From Auanema rhodensis (lineage: Eukaryota > Nematoda > Chromadorea > Rhabditida > Rhabditidae), in NCBI GenBank assembly GCA_964057225.1, contig OZ059896.1, positions 18,658,501 to 18,722,500 of the forward strand: a stretch of 64,000 nt of DNA, read 5' to 3'. A model generated the notes under the pieces. That model was not told the origin of the DNA and ran no database searches. It saw only the letters and a list, made by a program, of their open reading frames with translations. Numbering within the stretch: the first letter of the stretch is position 1; every line of letters begins with the position of its first letter. A program made the position numbers and the translations under genes. Shown here in pieces: positions 51,930-63,927 of this stretch.

Positions 51930-52233
51930 TTATTTTTTGTTTTAAAAAAATCATTACCTGATAGTTTACATTTTTTATTCTGTATTATCTCATACAATTG
52001 AAAAAAATACTAGCAGTAAAACAAATGCAGTGATAATATTCTCGAAAATGTTCCTATTCAGAGTGAGAAAGTATCAAAAATTGCCCGAAGGTTTTCTCAT
52101 AAGGTACTAAAATAAAAGTATTATTTCATATTATTATTTTTTCAGACCTAGAATCGATAAAAAAAATTAACTACATTTTAGTGAGTTACTGGGTTGGGTT
52201 ATACAAATTGTCTAATTAGAATGCGATTTACAT

Positions 52234-52306
52234 GGCCTTGTGGTCTAATGGATAAGGCGTCGGACTTCGGATCCGAATGTTGTAGGTTCGAGTCCTGCCA
52301 GGGTTG
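52234..52306 (+). tRNA. tRNA-Arg(TCG), copy 113, type G
   Basis: C11 to T, variable loop ATGTT, C72 to T (G1-U72 wobble). Confidence 0.82.
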
Positions 52307-52610
52307 TTATTTTTTGTTTCAAAAAAATCATTACCTGATAGTTTACATGTTTTATGCTGTATTATCTCATACAATTGAAAAAAATACTAGCAGTAAAACA
52401 AATGCAGTGATGATATTCTCGAGAATGTTCCTATTCAGAGTGAGAAAATATCAAAAATTTCAAGACGGTTTTCTCATAAGGTACTAAAATAAAAGTATTA
52501 TTTCATATTATTATTTTTTCAGACCTAGAATCGATAAAAAAAATCAACTACATTTTAGTGAGTTACTAGGTTGGGTTATACAAATTGTCTAATTTGAATG
52601 CGATTTAAAT

Positions 52611-52683
52611 GGCCTTGTGGCCTAATGGATAAGGCGTCGGACTTCGGATCCGAAGATTGTAGGTTCGAGTCCTGCCAGGGTCG
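52611..52683 (+). tRNA. tRNA-Arg(TCG), copy 114
   Basis: Majority sequence. Confidence 0.93.
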
Positions 52684-52987
52684 TTATTTTTTGTTTCAAA
52701 ACAATCATTACCTGATAGTTTACATGTTTTATTCTATATTATCTCATACAATTGAAAAAAATACTAGCAGTAAAACAAATGCAGTGTTAATATTCTCGAG
52801 AATGTTCCTATTCAGAGTGAGAAAATATCGAAAATTTCCCGAAGCTTTTCTCATAAGGTACTAAAATAAAAGTATTATTCCATATTATTATTTTTTCAGA
52901 CCTAGAATCGATAAAAAAAATTAACTACATTTTAGTGAGTTACTGGGTTGGGTTATACAAATTGTCTAATTAGAATGCGATTTAGAT

Positions 52988-53060
52988 GGCCTTGTGGTCT
53001 AATGGATAAGGCGTCGGACTTCGGATCCGAAGATTTTAGGTTCGAGTCCTGTCAGGGTCG
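52988..53060 (+). tRNA. tRNA-Arg(TCG), copy 115, type H
   Basis: C11 to T; G49 to T and C65 to T leave a U-U at the base of the T stem. Confidence 0.8.
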
Positions 53061-53364
53061 TTATTTTTTGTTTTAAAAAAATCATTACCTGATAGTTTAC
53101 ATTTTTTATTCTGTATTATCTCATACAATTGAAAAAAATACTAGCAGTAAAACAAATGCAGTGATAATATTCTCGAGAATGTTCCTATTCAGAGTGAGAA
53201 AATATCGAAAATTTCCCGAAGGTTTTCTCATAAGGTACTAAAATAAAAGTATTATTTCATATTATTATTTTTTCAGACCTAGAATCGATAAAAAAAATTA
53301 ACTACATTTTAGTGAGTTACTGGGTTGGGTTATACAAATTGTCTAATTAGAATGCGATTTACAT

Positions 53365-53437
53365 GGCCTTGTGGTCTAATGGATAAGGCGTCGGACTTCG
53401 GATCCGAATGTTGTAGGTTCGAGTCCTGCCAGGGTTG
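53365..53437 (+). tRNA. tRNA-Arg(TCG), copy 116, type G
   Basis: As copy 113. Confidence 0.82.
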
Positions 53438-53742
53438 TTATTTTTTGTTTCAAAAAAATCATTACCTGATAGTTTACATGTTTTATGCTGTATTATCTCA
53501 TACAATTGAAAAAAATACTAGCAGTAAAACAAATGCAGTGATGATATTCTCGAGAATGTTCCTATTCAGAGTGAGAAAATATCAAAAATTTCAAGACGGT
53601 TTTCTCATAAGGTACTAAACTAAAAGTATTATTTCATATTATTATTTTTTCAGACCTAGAATCGATAAAAAAAAATCAACTACATTTTAGTGAGTTACTA
53701 GGTTGGGTTATACAAATTGTCTAATTTGAATGCGATTTAAAT

Positions 53743-53815
53743 GGCCTTGTGGCCTAATGGATAAGGCGTCGGACTTCGGATCCGAAGATTGTAGGTTCGA
53801 GTCCTGCCAGGGTCG
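53743..53815 (+). tRNA. tRNA-Arg(TCG), copy 117
   Basis: Majority sequence. Confidence 0.93.
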
Positions 53816-54119
53816 TTATTTTTTGTTTCAAAACAATCATTACCTGATAGTTTACATGTTTTATTCTATATTATCTCATACAATTGAAAAAAATACTAGC
53901 AGTAAAACAAATGCAGTGTTAATATTCTCGAGAATGTTCCTATTCAGAGTGAGAAAATATCGAAAATTTCCCGAAGCTTTTCTCATAAGGTACTAAAATA
54001 AAAGTATTATTTCATATTATTATTTTTTCAGACCTAGAATCGATAAAAAAAATTAACTACATTTTAGTGAGTTACTGGGTTGGGTTATACAAATTGTCTA
54101 ATTAGAATGCGATTTACAT

Positions 54120-54192
54120 GGCCTTGTGGCCTAATGGATAAGGCGTCGGACTTCGGATCCGAAGATTTTAGGTTCGAGTCCTGTCAGGGTCG
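54120..54192 (+). tRNA. tRNA-Arg(TCG), copy 118, type H
   Basis: G49 to T and C65 to T; position 11 is C. Confidence 0.8.
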
Positions 54193-54497
54193 TTATTTTT
54201 TGTTTTAAAAAAATCATTACCTGATAGTTTACATTTTTTATTCTGTATTATCTCATACAATTGAAAAAAATACTAGCAGTAAAACAAATGCAGTGATAAT
54301 ATTCTCGAAAATGTTCCTATTCAGAGTGAGAAAGTATCAAAAATTGCCCGAAGGTTTTCTCATAAGGTACTAAAAGAAAAGTATTATTTCATATTATTAT
54401 TTTTTCAGACCTAGAATCGATAAAAAAAAATCAACTACATTTTAGTGAGTTACTAGGTTGGGTTATACAAATTGTCTAATTTGAATGCGATTTAAAT

Positions 54498-54570
54498 GGC
54501 CTTGTGGCCTAATGGATAAGGCGTCGGACTTCGGATCCGAAGATTGTAGGTTCGAGTCCTGCCAGGGTCG
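54498..54570 (+). tRNA. tRNA-Arg(TCG), copy 119
   Basis: Majority sequence. Confidence 0.93.
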
Positions 54571-54874
54571 TTATTTTTTGTTTCAAAACAATCATTACCT
54601 GATAGTTTACATGTTTTATTCTATATTATCTCATACAATTGAAAAAAATACTAGCAGTAAAACAAATGCAGTGTTAATATTCTCGAGAATGTTCCTATTC
54701 AGAGTGAGAAAATATCGAAAATTTCCCGAAGGTTTTCTCATAAGGTACTAAAATAAAAGTATTATTTCATATTATTATTTTTTCAGACCTAGAATCGATA
54801 AAAAAAATTAACTACATTTTAGTGAGTTACTGGGTTGGGTTATACAAATTGTCTAATTAGAATGCGATTTACAT

Positions 54875-54947
54875 GGCCTTGTGGTCTAATGGATAAGGCG
54901 TCGGACTTCGGATCCGAATGTTGTAGGTTCGACTCCTGCCAGGGTTG
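54875..54947 (+). tRNA. tRNA-Arg(TCG), copy 120, type G
   Basis: Type G plus G59 to C in the T loop. Confidence 0.8.
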
Positions 54948-55251
54948 TTATTTTTTGTTTCAAAAAAATCATTACCTGATAGTTTACATGTTTTATGCTG
55001 TATTATCTCATACAATTGAAAAAAATACTAGCAGTAAAACAAATGCAGTGATAATATTCTCGAAAATGTTCCTATTCAGAGTGAGAAAGTATCAAAAATT
55101 GCCCGAAGGTTTTCTCATAAGGTACTAAAATAAAAGTATTATTTCATATTATTATTTTTTCAGACCTAGAATCGATAAAAAAAATTAACTACATTTTAGT
55201 GAGTTACTGGGTTGGGTTATACAAATTGTCTAATTAGAATGCGATTTACAT

Positions 55252-55324
55252 GGCCTTGTGGTCTAATGGATAAGGCGTCGGACTTCGGATCCGAATGTTG
55301 TAGGTTCGAGTCCTGCCAGGGTTG
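55252..55324 (+). tRNA. tRNA-Arg(TCG), copy 121, type G
   Basis: As copy 113. Confidence 0.82.
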
Positions 55325-55628
55325 TTATTTTTTGTTTCAAAAAAATCATTACCTGATAGTTTACATGCTTTATGCTGTATTATCTCATACAATTGAAAAA
55401 AATACTAGCAGTAAAACAAATGCAGTGATGATATTCTCGAGAATGTTCCTATTCAGAGTGAGAAAATATCAAAAATTTCAAGACGGTTTTCTCATAAGGT
55501 ACTAAAATAAAAGTATTATTTCATATTATTATTTTTTCAGACCTAGAATCGATAAAAAAAATCAACTACATTTTAGTGAGTTACTAGGTTGGGTTATACA
55601 AATTGTCTAATTTGAATGCGATTTAAAT

Positions 55629-55701
55629 GGCCTTGTGGCCTAATGGATAAGGCGTCGGACTTCGGATCCGAAGATTGTAGGTTCGAGTCCTGCCAGGGTC
55701 G
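55629..55701 (+). tRNA. tRNA-Arg(TCG), copy 122
   Basis: Majority sequence. Confidence 0.93.
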
Positions 55702-56005
55702 TTATTTTTTGTTTCAAAACAATCATTACCTGATAGTTTACATGTTTTATTCTATATTATCTCATACAATTGAAAAAAATACTAGCAGTAAAACAAATGC
55801 AGTGTTAATATTCTCGAGAATGTTCCTATTCAGAGTGAGAAAATATCGAAAATTTCCCGAAGCTTTTCTCATAAGGTACTAAAATAAAAGTATTATTTCA
55901 TATTATTATTTTTTCAGACCTAGAATCGATAAAAAAAATTAACTACATTTTAGTGAGTTACTGGGTTGGGTTATACAAATTGTCTAATTAGAATGCGATT
56001 TACAT

Positions 56006-56078
56006 GGCCTTGTGGCCTAATGGATAAGGCGTCGGACTTCGGATCCGAAGATTTTAGGTTCGAGTCCTGTCAGGGTCG
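56006..56078 (+). tRNA. tRNA-Arg(TCG), copy 123, type H
   Basis: As copy 118. Confidence 0.8.
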
Positions 56079-56383
56079 TTATTTTTTGTTTTAAAAAAAT
56101 CATTACCTGATAGTTTACATTTTTTATTCTGTATTATCTCATACAATTGAAAAAAATACTAGCAGTAAAACAAATGCAGTGATAATATTCTCGAAAATGT
56201 TCCTATTCAGAGTGAGAAAGTATCAAAAATTGCCCGAAGGTTTTCTCATAAGGTACTAAAAGAAAAGTATTATTTCATATTATTATTTTTTCAGACCTAG
56301 AATCGATAAAAAAAAATCAACTACATTTTAGTGAGTTACTAGGTTGGGTTATACAAATTGTCTAATTTGAATGCGATTTAAAT

Positions 56384-56456
56384 GGCCTTGTAGCCTAATG
56401 GATAAGGCGTCGGACTTCGGATCCGAAGATTGTAGGTTCGAGTCCTGCCAGGGTCG
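56384..56456 (+). tRNA. tRNA-Arg(TCG), copy 124
   Basis: G9 to A; A box still fits consensus. Confidence 0.9.
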
Positions 56457-56760
56457 TTATTTTTTGTTTCAAAACAATCATTACCTGATAGTTTACATGT
56501 TTTATTCTATATTATCTCATACAATTGAAAAAAATACTAGCAGTAAAACAAATGCAGTGTTAATATTCTCGAGAATGTTCCTATTCAGAGTGAGAAAATA
56601 TCGAAAATTTCCCGAAGGTTTTCTCATAAGGTACTAAAATAAAAGTATTATTTCATATTATTATTTTTTCAGACCTAGAATCGATAAAAAAAATTAACTA
56701 CATTTTAGTGAGTTACTGGGTTGGGTTATACAAATTGTCTAATTAGAATGCGATTTACAT

Positions 56761-56833
56761 GGCCTTGTGGTCTAATGGATAAGGCGTCGGACTTCGGATC
56801 CGAATGTTGTAGGTTCGAGTCCTGCCAGGGTTG
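56761..56833 (+). tRNA. tRNA-Arg(TCG), copy 125, type G
   Basis: As copy 113. Confidence 0.82.
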
Positions 56834-57137
56834 TTATTTTTTGTTTCAAAAAAATCATTACCTGATAGTTTACATGTTTTATGCTGTATTATCTCATACA
56901 ATTGAAAAAAATACTAGCAGTAAAACAAATGCAGTGATGATATTCTCGAGAATGTTCCTATTCAGAGTGAGAAAATATCAAAAATTTCAAGACGGTTTTC
57001 TCATAAGGTACTAAAATAAAAGTATTATTTCATATTATTATTTTTTCAGACCTAGAATCGATAAAAAAAATCAACTACATTTTAGTGAGTTACTAGGTTG
57101 GGTTATACAAATTGTCTAATTTGAATGCGATTTAAAT

Positions 57138-57210
57138 GGCCTTGTGGCCTAATGGATAAGGCGTCGGATTTCGGATCCGAAGATTGTAGGTTCGAGTCCT
57201 GCCAGGGTCG
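57138..57210 (+). tRNA. tRNA-Arg(TCG), copy 126
   Basis: C32 to T in the anticodon loop; otherwise majority. Confidence 0.91.
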
Positions 57211-57514
57211 TTATTTTTTGTTTCAAAACAATCATTACCTGATAGTTTACATGTTTTATTCTATATTATCTCATACAATTGAAAAAAATACTAGCAGTAA
57301 AACAAATGCAGTGTTAATATTCTCGAGAATGTTCCTAATCAGAGTGAGAAAATATCTACAATTTCCCGAAGGTTTTCTCATAAGGTACTAAAATAAAAGT
57401 ATTATTTCATATTATTATTTTTTCAGACCTAGAATCGATAAAAAAAATTAACTACATTTTAGTGAGTTACTGGGTTGGGTTATACAAATTGTCTAATTAG
57501 AATGCGATTTACAT

Positions 57515-57587
57515 GGCCTTGTGGCCTAATGGATAAGGCGTCGGACTTCGGATCCGAAGATTGTAGGTTCGAGTCCTGCCAGGGTCG
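57515..57587 (+). tRNA. tRNA-Arg(TCG), copy 127
   Basis: Majority sequence. Confidence 0.93.
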
Positions 57588-57891
57588 TTATTTTTTGTTT
57601 CAAAACAATCATTACCTGATAGTTTACATGTTTTATTCTATATTATCTCATACAATTAAAAAGAATACTAGCAGTAAAACAAATGCAGTGTTAATATTCT
57701 CGAAAATGTTCCTATTCAAAGTGAGAAAGTATCAAAAATTTCCCGAAGGTTTTCTCATAAGGTACTAAAATAAAAGTATTATTTCATATTATTATTTTTT
57801 CAGACCTAGAATCGATAAAAAAAATTAACTACATTTTAGTGAGTTACTGGGTTGGGTTATACAAATTGTCTAATTAGAATGCGATTTACAT

Positions 57892-57964
57892 GGCCTTGTG
57901 GCCTAATGGATAAGGCGTCGGACTTCGGATCCGAAGATTGTAGGTTCGAGTCCTGCCAGGGTCG
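57892..57964 (+). tRNA. tRNA-Arg(TCG), copy 128
   Basis: Majority sequence. Confidence 0.93.
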
Positions 57965-58269
57965 TTATTTTTTGTTTCAAAACAATCATTACCTGATAGT
58001 TTACATGTTTTATTCTATATTATCTCATACAATTGAAAAGAATACTAGCAGTAAAACAAATGCAGTGTTAATATTCTCGAAAATGTTCCTATTCAAAGTG
58101 AGAAAGTATCAAAAATTTCCCGAAGGTTTTCTCATAAGGTACTAAAAGAAAAGTATTATTTCATATTATTATTTTTTCAGACCTAGAATCGATAAAAAAA
58201 AATCAACTACATTTTAGTGAGTTACTAGGTTGGGTTATACAAATTGTCTAATTAGAATGCGATTTAGAT

Positions 58270-58342
58270 GGCCTTGTGGTCTAATGGATAAGGCGTCGGA
58301 CTTCGGATCCGAAGATTTTAGGTTCGAGTCCTGCCAGGGTCG
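58270..58342 (+). tRNA. tRNA-Arg(TCG), copy 129, type H
   Basis: C11 to T and G49 to T with C65 retained (U49-C65 mismatch). Confidence 0.8.
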
Positions 58343-58646
58343 TTATTTTTTGTTTTAAAAAAATCATTACCTGATAGTTTACATTTTTTATTCTGTATTA
58401 TCTCATACAATTGAAAAAAATACTAGCAGTAAAACAAATGCAGTAATAATATTCTCGAAAATGTTCCTATTCAGAGTGAGAAAGTATCAAAAATTTCCCG
58501 AAGGTTTTCTCATAAGGTACTAAAAGAAAAGTATTATTTCATATTATTTTTTTTTCAGACCTAGAATCGATAAAAAAAATCAACTACATTTTAGTGAGTT
58601 ACTAGGTTGGGTTATACAAATTGTCTAATTAGAATGCGATTTAGAT

Positions 58647-58719
58647 GGCCTTGTGGTCTAATGGATAAGGCGTCGGACTTCGGATCCGAAGATTTTAGGT
58701 TCGAGTCCTGCCAGGGTCG
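58647..58719 (+). tRNA. tRNA-Arg(TCG), copy 130, type H
   Basis: As copy 129. Confidence 0.8.
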
Positions 58720-59024
58720 TTATTTTTTGTTTTAAAAAAATCATTACCTGATAGTTTACATTTTTTATTCTGTATTATCTCATACAATTGAAAAAAATAC
58801 TAGCAGTAAAACAAATGTAGTGATAATATTCTCGAAAATGTTCCTATTCAGAGTGAGAAAGTATCAAAAATTGCCCGAAGGTTTTCTCATAAGGTACTAA
58901 AAGAAAAGTATTATTTCATATCATTATTTTTTCAGACCTAGAATCGATAAAAAAAAATCAACTACATTTTAGTGAGTTACTAGGTTGGGTTATACAAATT
59001 GTCTAATTTGAATGCGATTTAAAT

Positions 59025-59097
59025 GGCCTTGTGGCCTAATGGATAAGGCGTCGGACTTCGGATCCGAAGATTTTAGGTTCGAGTCCTGCCAGGGTCG
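59025..59097 (+). tRNA. tRNA-Arg(TCG), copy 131, type H
   Basis: G49 to T only. Confidence 0.8.
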
Positions 59098-59402
59098 TTA
59101 TTTTTTGTTTTAAAAAAATCATTACCTGATAGTTTACATTTTTTATTCTGTATTATCTCATACAATTGAAAAAAATACTAGCAGTAAAACAAATGTAGTG
59201 ATAATATTCTCGAAAATGTTCCTATTCAGAGTGAGAAAGTATCAAAAATTGCCCGAAGGTTTTCTCATAAGGTACTAAAAGAAAAGTATTATTTCATATC
59301 ATTATTTTTTCAGACCTAGAATCGATAAAAAAAAATCAACTACATTTTAGTGAGTTACTAGGTTGGGTTATACAAATTGTCTAATTTGAATGCGATTTAA
59401 AT

Positions 59403-59475
59403 GGCCTTGTGGCCTAATGGATAAGGCGTCGGACTTCGGATCCGAAGATTTTAGGTTCGAGTCCTGCCAGGGTCG
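59403..59475 (+). tRNA. tRNA-Arg(TCG), copy 132, type H
   Basis: G49 to T only. Confidence 0.8.
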
Positions 59476-59779
59476 TTATTTTTTGTTTTAAAAAAATCAT
59501 TACCTGATAGTTTACATTTTTTATTCTGTATTATCTCATACAATTGAAAAAAATACTAGCAGTAAAACAAATGCAGTGATAATATTCTCGAAAATGTTCC
59601 TATTCAGAGTGAGAAAGTATCAAAAATTGCCCGAAGGTTTTCTCATAAGGTACTAAAATAAAAGTATTATTTCATATTATTATTTTTTCAGACCTAGAAT
59701 CGATAAAAAAAATTAACTACATTTTAGTGAGTTACTGGGTTGGGTTATACAAATTGTCTAATTAGAATGCGATTTACAT

Positions 59780-59852
59780 GGCCTTGTGGTCTAATGGATA
59801 AGGCGTCGGACTTCGGATCCGAATGTTGTAGGTTCGAGTCCTGCCAGGGTTG
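59780..59852 (+). tRNA. tRNA-Arg(TCG), copy 133, type G
   Basis: As copy 113. Confidence 0.82.
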
Positions 59853-60156
59853 TTATTTTTTGTTTCAAAAAAATCATTACCTGATAGTTTACATGTTTTA
59901 TGCTGTATTATCTCATACAATTGAAAAAAATACTAGCAGTAAAACAAATGCAGTGATGATATTCTCGAGAATGTTCCTATTCAGAGTGAGAAAATATCAA
60001 AAATTTCAAGACGGTTTTCTCATAAGGTACTAAAATAAAAGTATTATTTCATATTATTATTTTTTCAGACCTAGAATCGATAAAAAAAATCAACTACATT
60101 TTAGTGAGTTACTAGGTTGGGTTATACAAATTGTCTAATTTGAATGCGATTTAAAT

Positions 60157-60229
60157 GGCCTTGTGGCCTAATGGATAAGGCGTCGGACTTCGGATCCGAA
60201 GATTGTAGGTTCGAGTCCTGCCAGGGTCG
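60157..60229 (+). tRNA. tRNA-Arg(TCG), copy 134
   Basis: Majority sequence. Confidence 0.93.
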
Positions 60230-60533
60230 TTATTTTTTGTTTCAAAACAATCATTACCTGATAGTTTACATGTTTTATTCTATATTATCTCATACAATTG
60301 AAAAAAATACTAGCAGTAAAACAAATGCAGTGTTAATATTCTCGAGAATGTTCCTATTCAGAGTGAGAAAATATCGAAAATTTCCCGAAGCTTTTCTCAT
60401 AAGGTACTAAAATAAAAGTATTATTTCATATTATTATTTTTTCAGACCTAGAATCGATAAAAAAAATTAACTACATTTTAGTGAGTTACTGGGTTGGGTT
60501 ATACAAATTGTCTAATTAGAATGCGATTTAGAT

Positions 60534-60606
60534 GGCCTTGTGGTCTAATGGATAAGGCGTCGGACTTCGGATCCGAAGATTTTAGGTTCGAGTCCTGTCA
60601 GGGTCG
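60534..60606 (+). tRNA. tRNA-Arg(TCG), copy 135, type H
   Basis: As copy 115. Confidence 0.8.
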
Positions 60607-60910
60607 TTATTTTTTGTTTTAAAAAAATCATTACCTGATAGTTTACATTTTTTATTCTGTATTATCTCATACAATTGAAAAAAATACTAGCAGTAAAACA
60701 AATGCAGTGTTAATATTCTCGAGAATGTTCCTATTCAGAGTGAGAAAATATCGAAAATTTCCCGAAGGTTTTCTCATAAGGTACTAAAATAAAAGTATTA
60801 TTTCATATTATTATTTTTTCAGACCTAGAATCGATAAAAAAAATTAACTACATTTTAGTGAGTTACTGGGTTGGGTTATACAAATTGTCTAATTAGAATG
60901 CGATTTACAT

Positions 60911-60983
60911 GGCCTTGTGGTCTAATGGATAAGGCGTCGGACTTCGGATCCGAATGTTGTAGGTTCGAGTCCTGCCAGGGTTG
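60911..60983 (+). tRNA. tRNA-Arg(TCG), copy 136, type G
   Basis: As copy 113. Confidence 0.82.
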
Positions 60984-61287
60984 TTATTTTTTGTTTCAAA
61001 AAAATCATTACCTGATAGTTTACATGTTTTATGCTGTATTATCTCATACAATTGAAAAAAATACTAGCAGTAAAACAAATGCAGTGATGATATTCTCGAG
61101 AATGTTCCTATTCAGAGTGAGAAAATATCAAAAATTTCAAGACGGTTTTCTCATAAGGTACTAAAATAAAAGTATTATTTCATATTATTATTTTTTCAGA
61201 CCTAGAATCGATAAAAAAAATCAACTACATTTTAGTGAGTTACTAGGTTGGGTTATACAAATTGTCTAATTTGAATGCGATTTAAAT

Positions 61288-61360
61288 GGCCTTGTGGCCT
61301 AATGGATAAGGCGTCGGACTTCGGATCCGAAGATTGTAGGTTCGAGTCCTGCCAGGGTCG
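61288..61360 (+). tRNA. tRNA-Arg(TCG), copy 137
   Basis: Majority sequence. Confidence 0.93.
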
Positions 61361-61664
61361 TTATTTTTTGTTTCAAAACAATCATTACCTGATAGTTTAC
61401 ATGTTTTATTCTATATTATCTCATACAATTGAAAAAAATACTAGCAGTAAAACAAATGCAGTGTTAATATTCTCGAGAATGTTCCTATTCAGAGTGAGAA
61501 AATATCGAAAATTTCCCGAAGCTTTTCTCATAAGGTACTAAAATAAAAGTATTATTTCATATTATTATTTTTTCAGACCTAGAATCGATAAAAAAAATTA
61601 ACTACATTTTAGTGAGTTACTGGGTTGGGTTATACAAATTGTCTAATTAGAATGCGATTTAGAT

Positions 61665-61737
61665 GGCCTTGTGGTCTAATGGATAAGGCGTCGGACTTCG
61701 GATCCGAAGATTTTAGGTTCGAGTCCTGTCAGGGTCG
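61665..61737 (+). tRNA. tRNA-Arg(TCG), copy 138, type H
   Basis: As copy 115. Confidence 0.8.
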
Positions 61738-62041
61738 TTATTTTTTGTTTTAAAAAAATCATTACCTGATAGTTTACATTTTTTATTCTGTATTATCTCA
61801 TACAATTGAAAAAAATACTAGCAGTAAAACAAATGCAGTGTTAATATTCTCGAGAATGTTCCTATTCAGAGTGAGAAAATATCGAAAATTTCCCGAAGGT
61901 TTTCTCATAAGGTACTAAAATAAAAGTATTATTTCATATTATTATTTTTTCAGACCTAGAATCGATAAAAAAAATTAACTACATTTTAGTGAGTTACTGG
62001 GTTGGGTTATACAAATTGTCTAATTAGAATGCGATTTACAT

Positions 62042-62114
62042 GGCCTTGTGGTCTAATGGATAAGGCGTCGGACTTCGGATCCGAATGTTGTAGGTTCGAG
62101 TCCTGCCAGGGTTG
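62042..62114 (+). tRNA. tRNA-Arg(TCG), copy 139, type G
   Basis: As copy 113. Confidence 0.82.
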
Positions 62115-62418
62115 TTATTTTTTGTTTCAAAAAAATCATTACCTGATAGTTTACATGTTTTATGCTGTATTATCTCATACAATTGAAAAAAATACTAGCA
62201 GTAAAACAAATGCAGTGATGATATTCTCGAGAATGTTCCTATTCAGAGTGAGAAAATATCAAAAATTTCAAGACGGTTTTCTCATAAGGTACTAAAATAA
62301 AAGTATTATTTCATATTATTATTTTTTCAGACCTAGAATCGATAAAAAAAATCAACTACATTTTAGTGAGTTACTAGGTTGGGTTATACAAATTGTCTAA
62401 TTTGAATGCGATTTAAAT

Positions 62419-62491
62419 GGCCTTGTGGCCTAATGGATAAGGCGTCGGACTTCGGATCCGAAGATTGTAGGTTCGAGTCCTGCCAGGGTCG
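62419..62491 (+). tRNA. tRNA-Arg(TCG), copy 140
   Basis: Majority sequence. Confidence 0.93.
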
Positions 62492-62795
62492 TTATTTTTT
62501 GTTTCAAAACAATCATTACCTGATAGTTTACATGTTTTATTCTATATTATCTCATACAATTGAAAAAAATACTAGCAGTAAAACAAATGCAGTGTTAATA
62601 TTCTCGAGAATGTTCCTATTCAGAGTGAGAAAATATCGAAAATTTCCCGAAGCTTTTCTCATAAGGTACTAAAATAAAAGTATTATTTCATATTATTATT
62701 TTTTCAGACCTAGAATCGATAAAAAAAATTAACTACATTTTAGTGAGTTACTGGGTTGGGTTATACAAATTGTCTAATTAGAATGCGATTTACAT

Positions 62796-62868
62796 GGCCT
62801 TGTGGCCTAATGGATAAGGCGTCGGACTTCGGATCCGAAGATTTTAGGTTCGAGTCCTGTCAGGGTCG
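62796..62868 (+). tRNA. tRNA-Arg(TCG), copy 141, type H
   Basis: As copy 118. Confidence 0.8.
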
Positions 62869-63173
62869 TTATTTTTTGTTTTAAAAAAATCATTACCTGA
62901 TAGTTTACATTTTTTATTCTGTATTATCTCATACAATTGAAAAAAATACTAGCAGTAAAACAAATGCAGTGATAATATTCTCGAAAATGTTCCTATTCAG
63001 AGTGAGAAAGTATCAAAAATTGCCCGAAGGTTTTCTCATAAGGTACTAAAAGAAAAGTATTATTTCATATTATTATTTTTTCAGACCTAGAATCGATAAA
63101 AAAAAATCAACTACATTTTAGTGAGTTACTAGGTTGGGTTATACAAATTGCCTAATTTGAATGCGATTTAAAT

Positions 63174-63246
63174 GGCCTTGTGGCCTAATGGATAAGGCGT
63201 CGGACTTCGGATCCGAAGATTGTAGGTTCGAGTCCTGCCAGGGTCG
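63174..63246 (+). tRNA. tRNA-Arg(TCG), copy 142
   Basis: Majority sequence. Confidence 0.93.
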
Positions 63247-63550
63247 TTATTTTTTGTTTCAAAACAATCATTACCTGATAGTTTACATGTTTTATTCTAT
63301 ATTATCTCATACAATTGAAAAAAATACTAGCAGTAAAACAAATGCAGTGTTAATATTCTCGAGAATGTTCCTATTCAGAGTGAGAAAATATCGAAAATTT
63401 CCCGAAGCTTTTCTCATAAGGTACTAAAATAAAAGTATTATTTCATATTATTATTTTTTCAGACCTAGAATCGATAAAAAAAATTAACTACATTTTAGTG
63501 AGTTACTGGGTTGGGTTATACAAATTGTCTAATTAGAATGCGATTTAGAT

Positions 63551-63623
63551 GGCCTTGTGGTCTAATGGATAAGGCGTCGGACTTCGGATCCGAAGATTTT
63601 AGGTTCGAGTCCTGTCAGGGTCG
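63551..63623 (+). tRNA. tRNA-Arg(TCG), copy 143, type H
   Basis: As copy 115. Confidence 0.8.
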
Positions 63624-63927
63624 TTATTTTTTGTTTTAAAAAAATCATTACCTGATAGTTTACATTTTTTATTCTGTATTATCTCATACAATTGAAAAAA
63701 ATACTAGCAGTAAAACAAATGCAGTGTTAATATTCTCGAGAATGTTCCTATTCAGAGTGAGAAAATATCGAAAATTTCCCGAAGGTTTTCTCATAAGGTA
63801 CTAAAATAAAAGTATTATTTCATATTATTATTTTTTCAGACCTAGAATCGATAAAAAAAATTAACTACATTTTAGTGAGTTACTGGGTTGGGTTATACAA
63901 ATTGTCTAATTAGAATGCGATTTACAT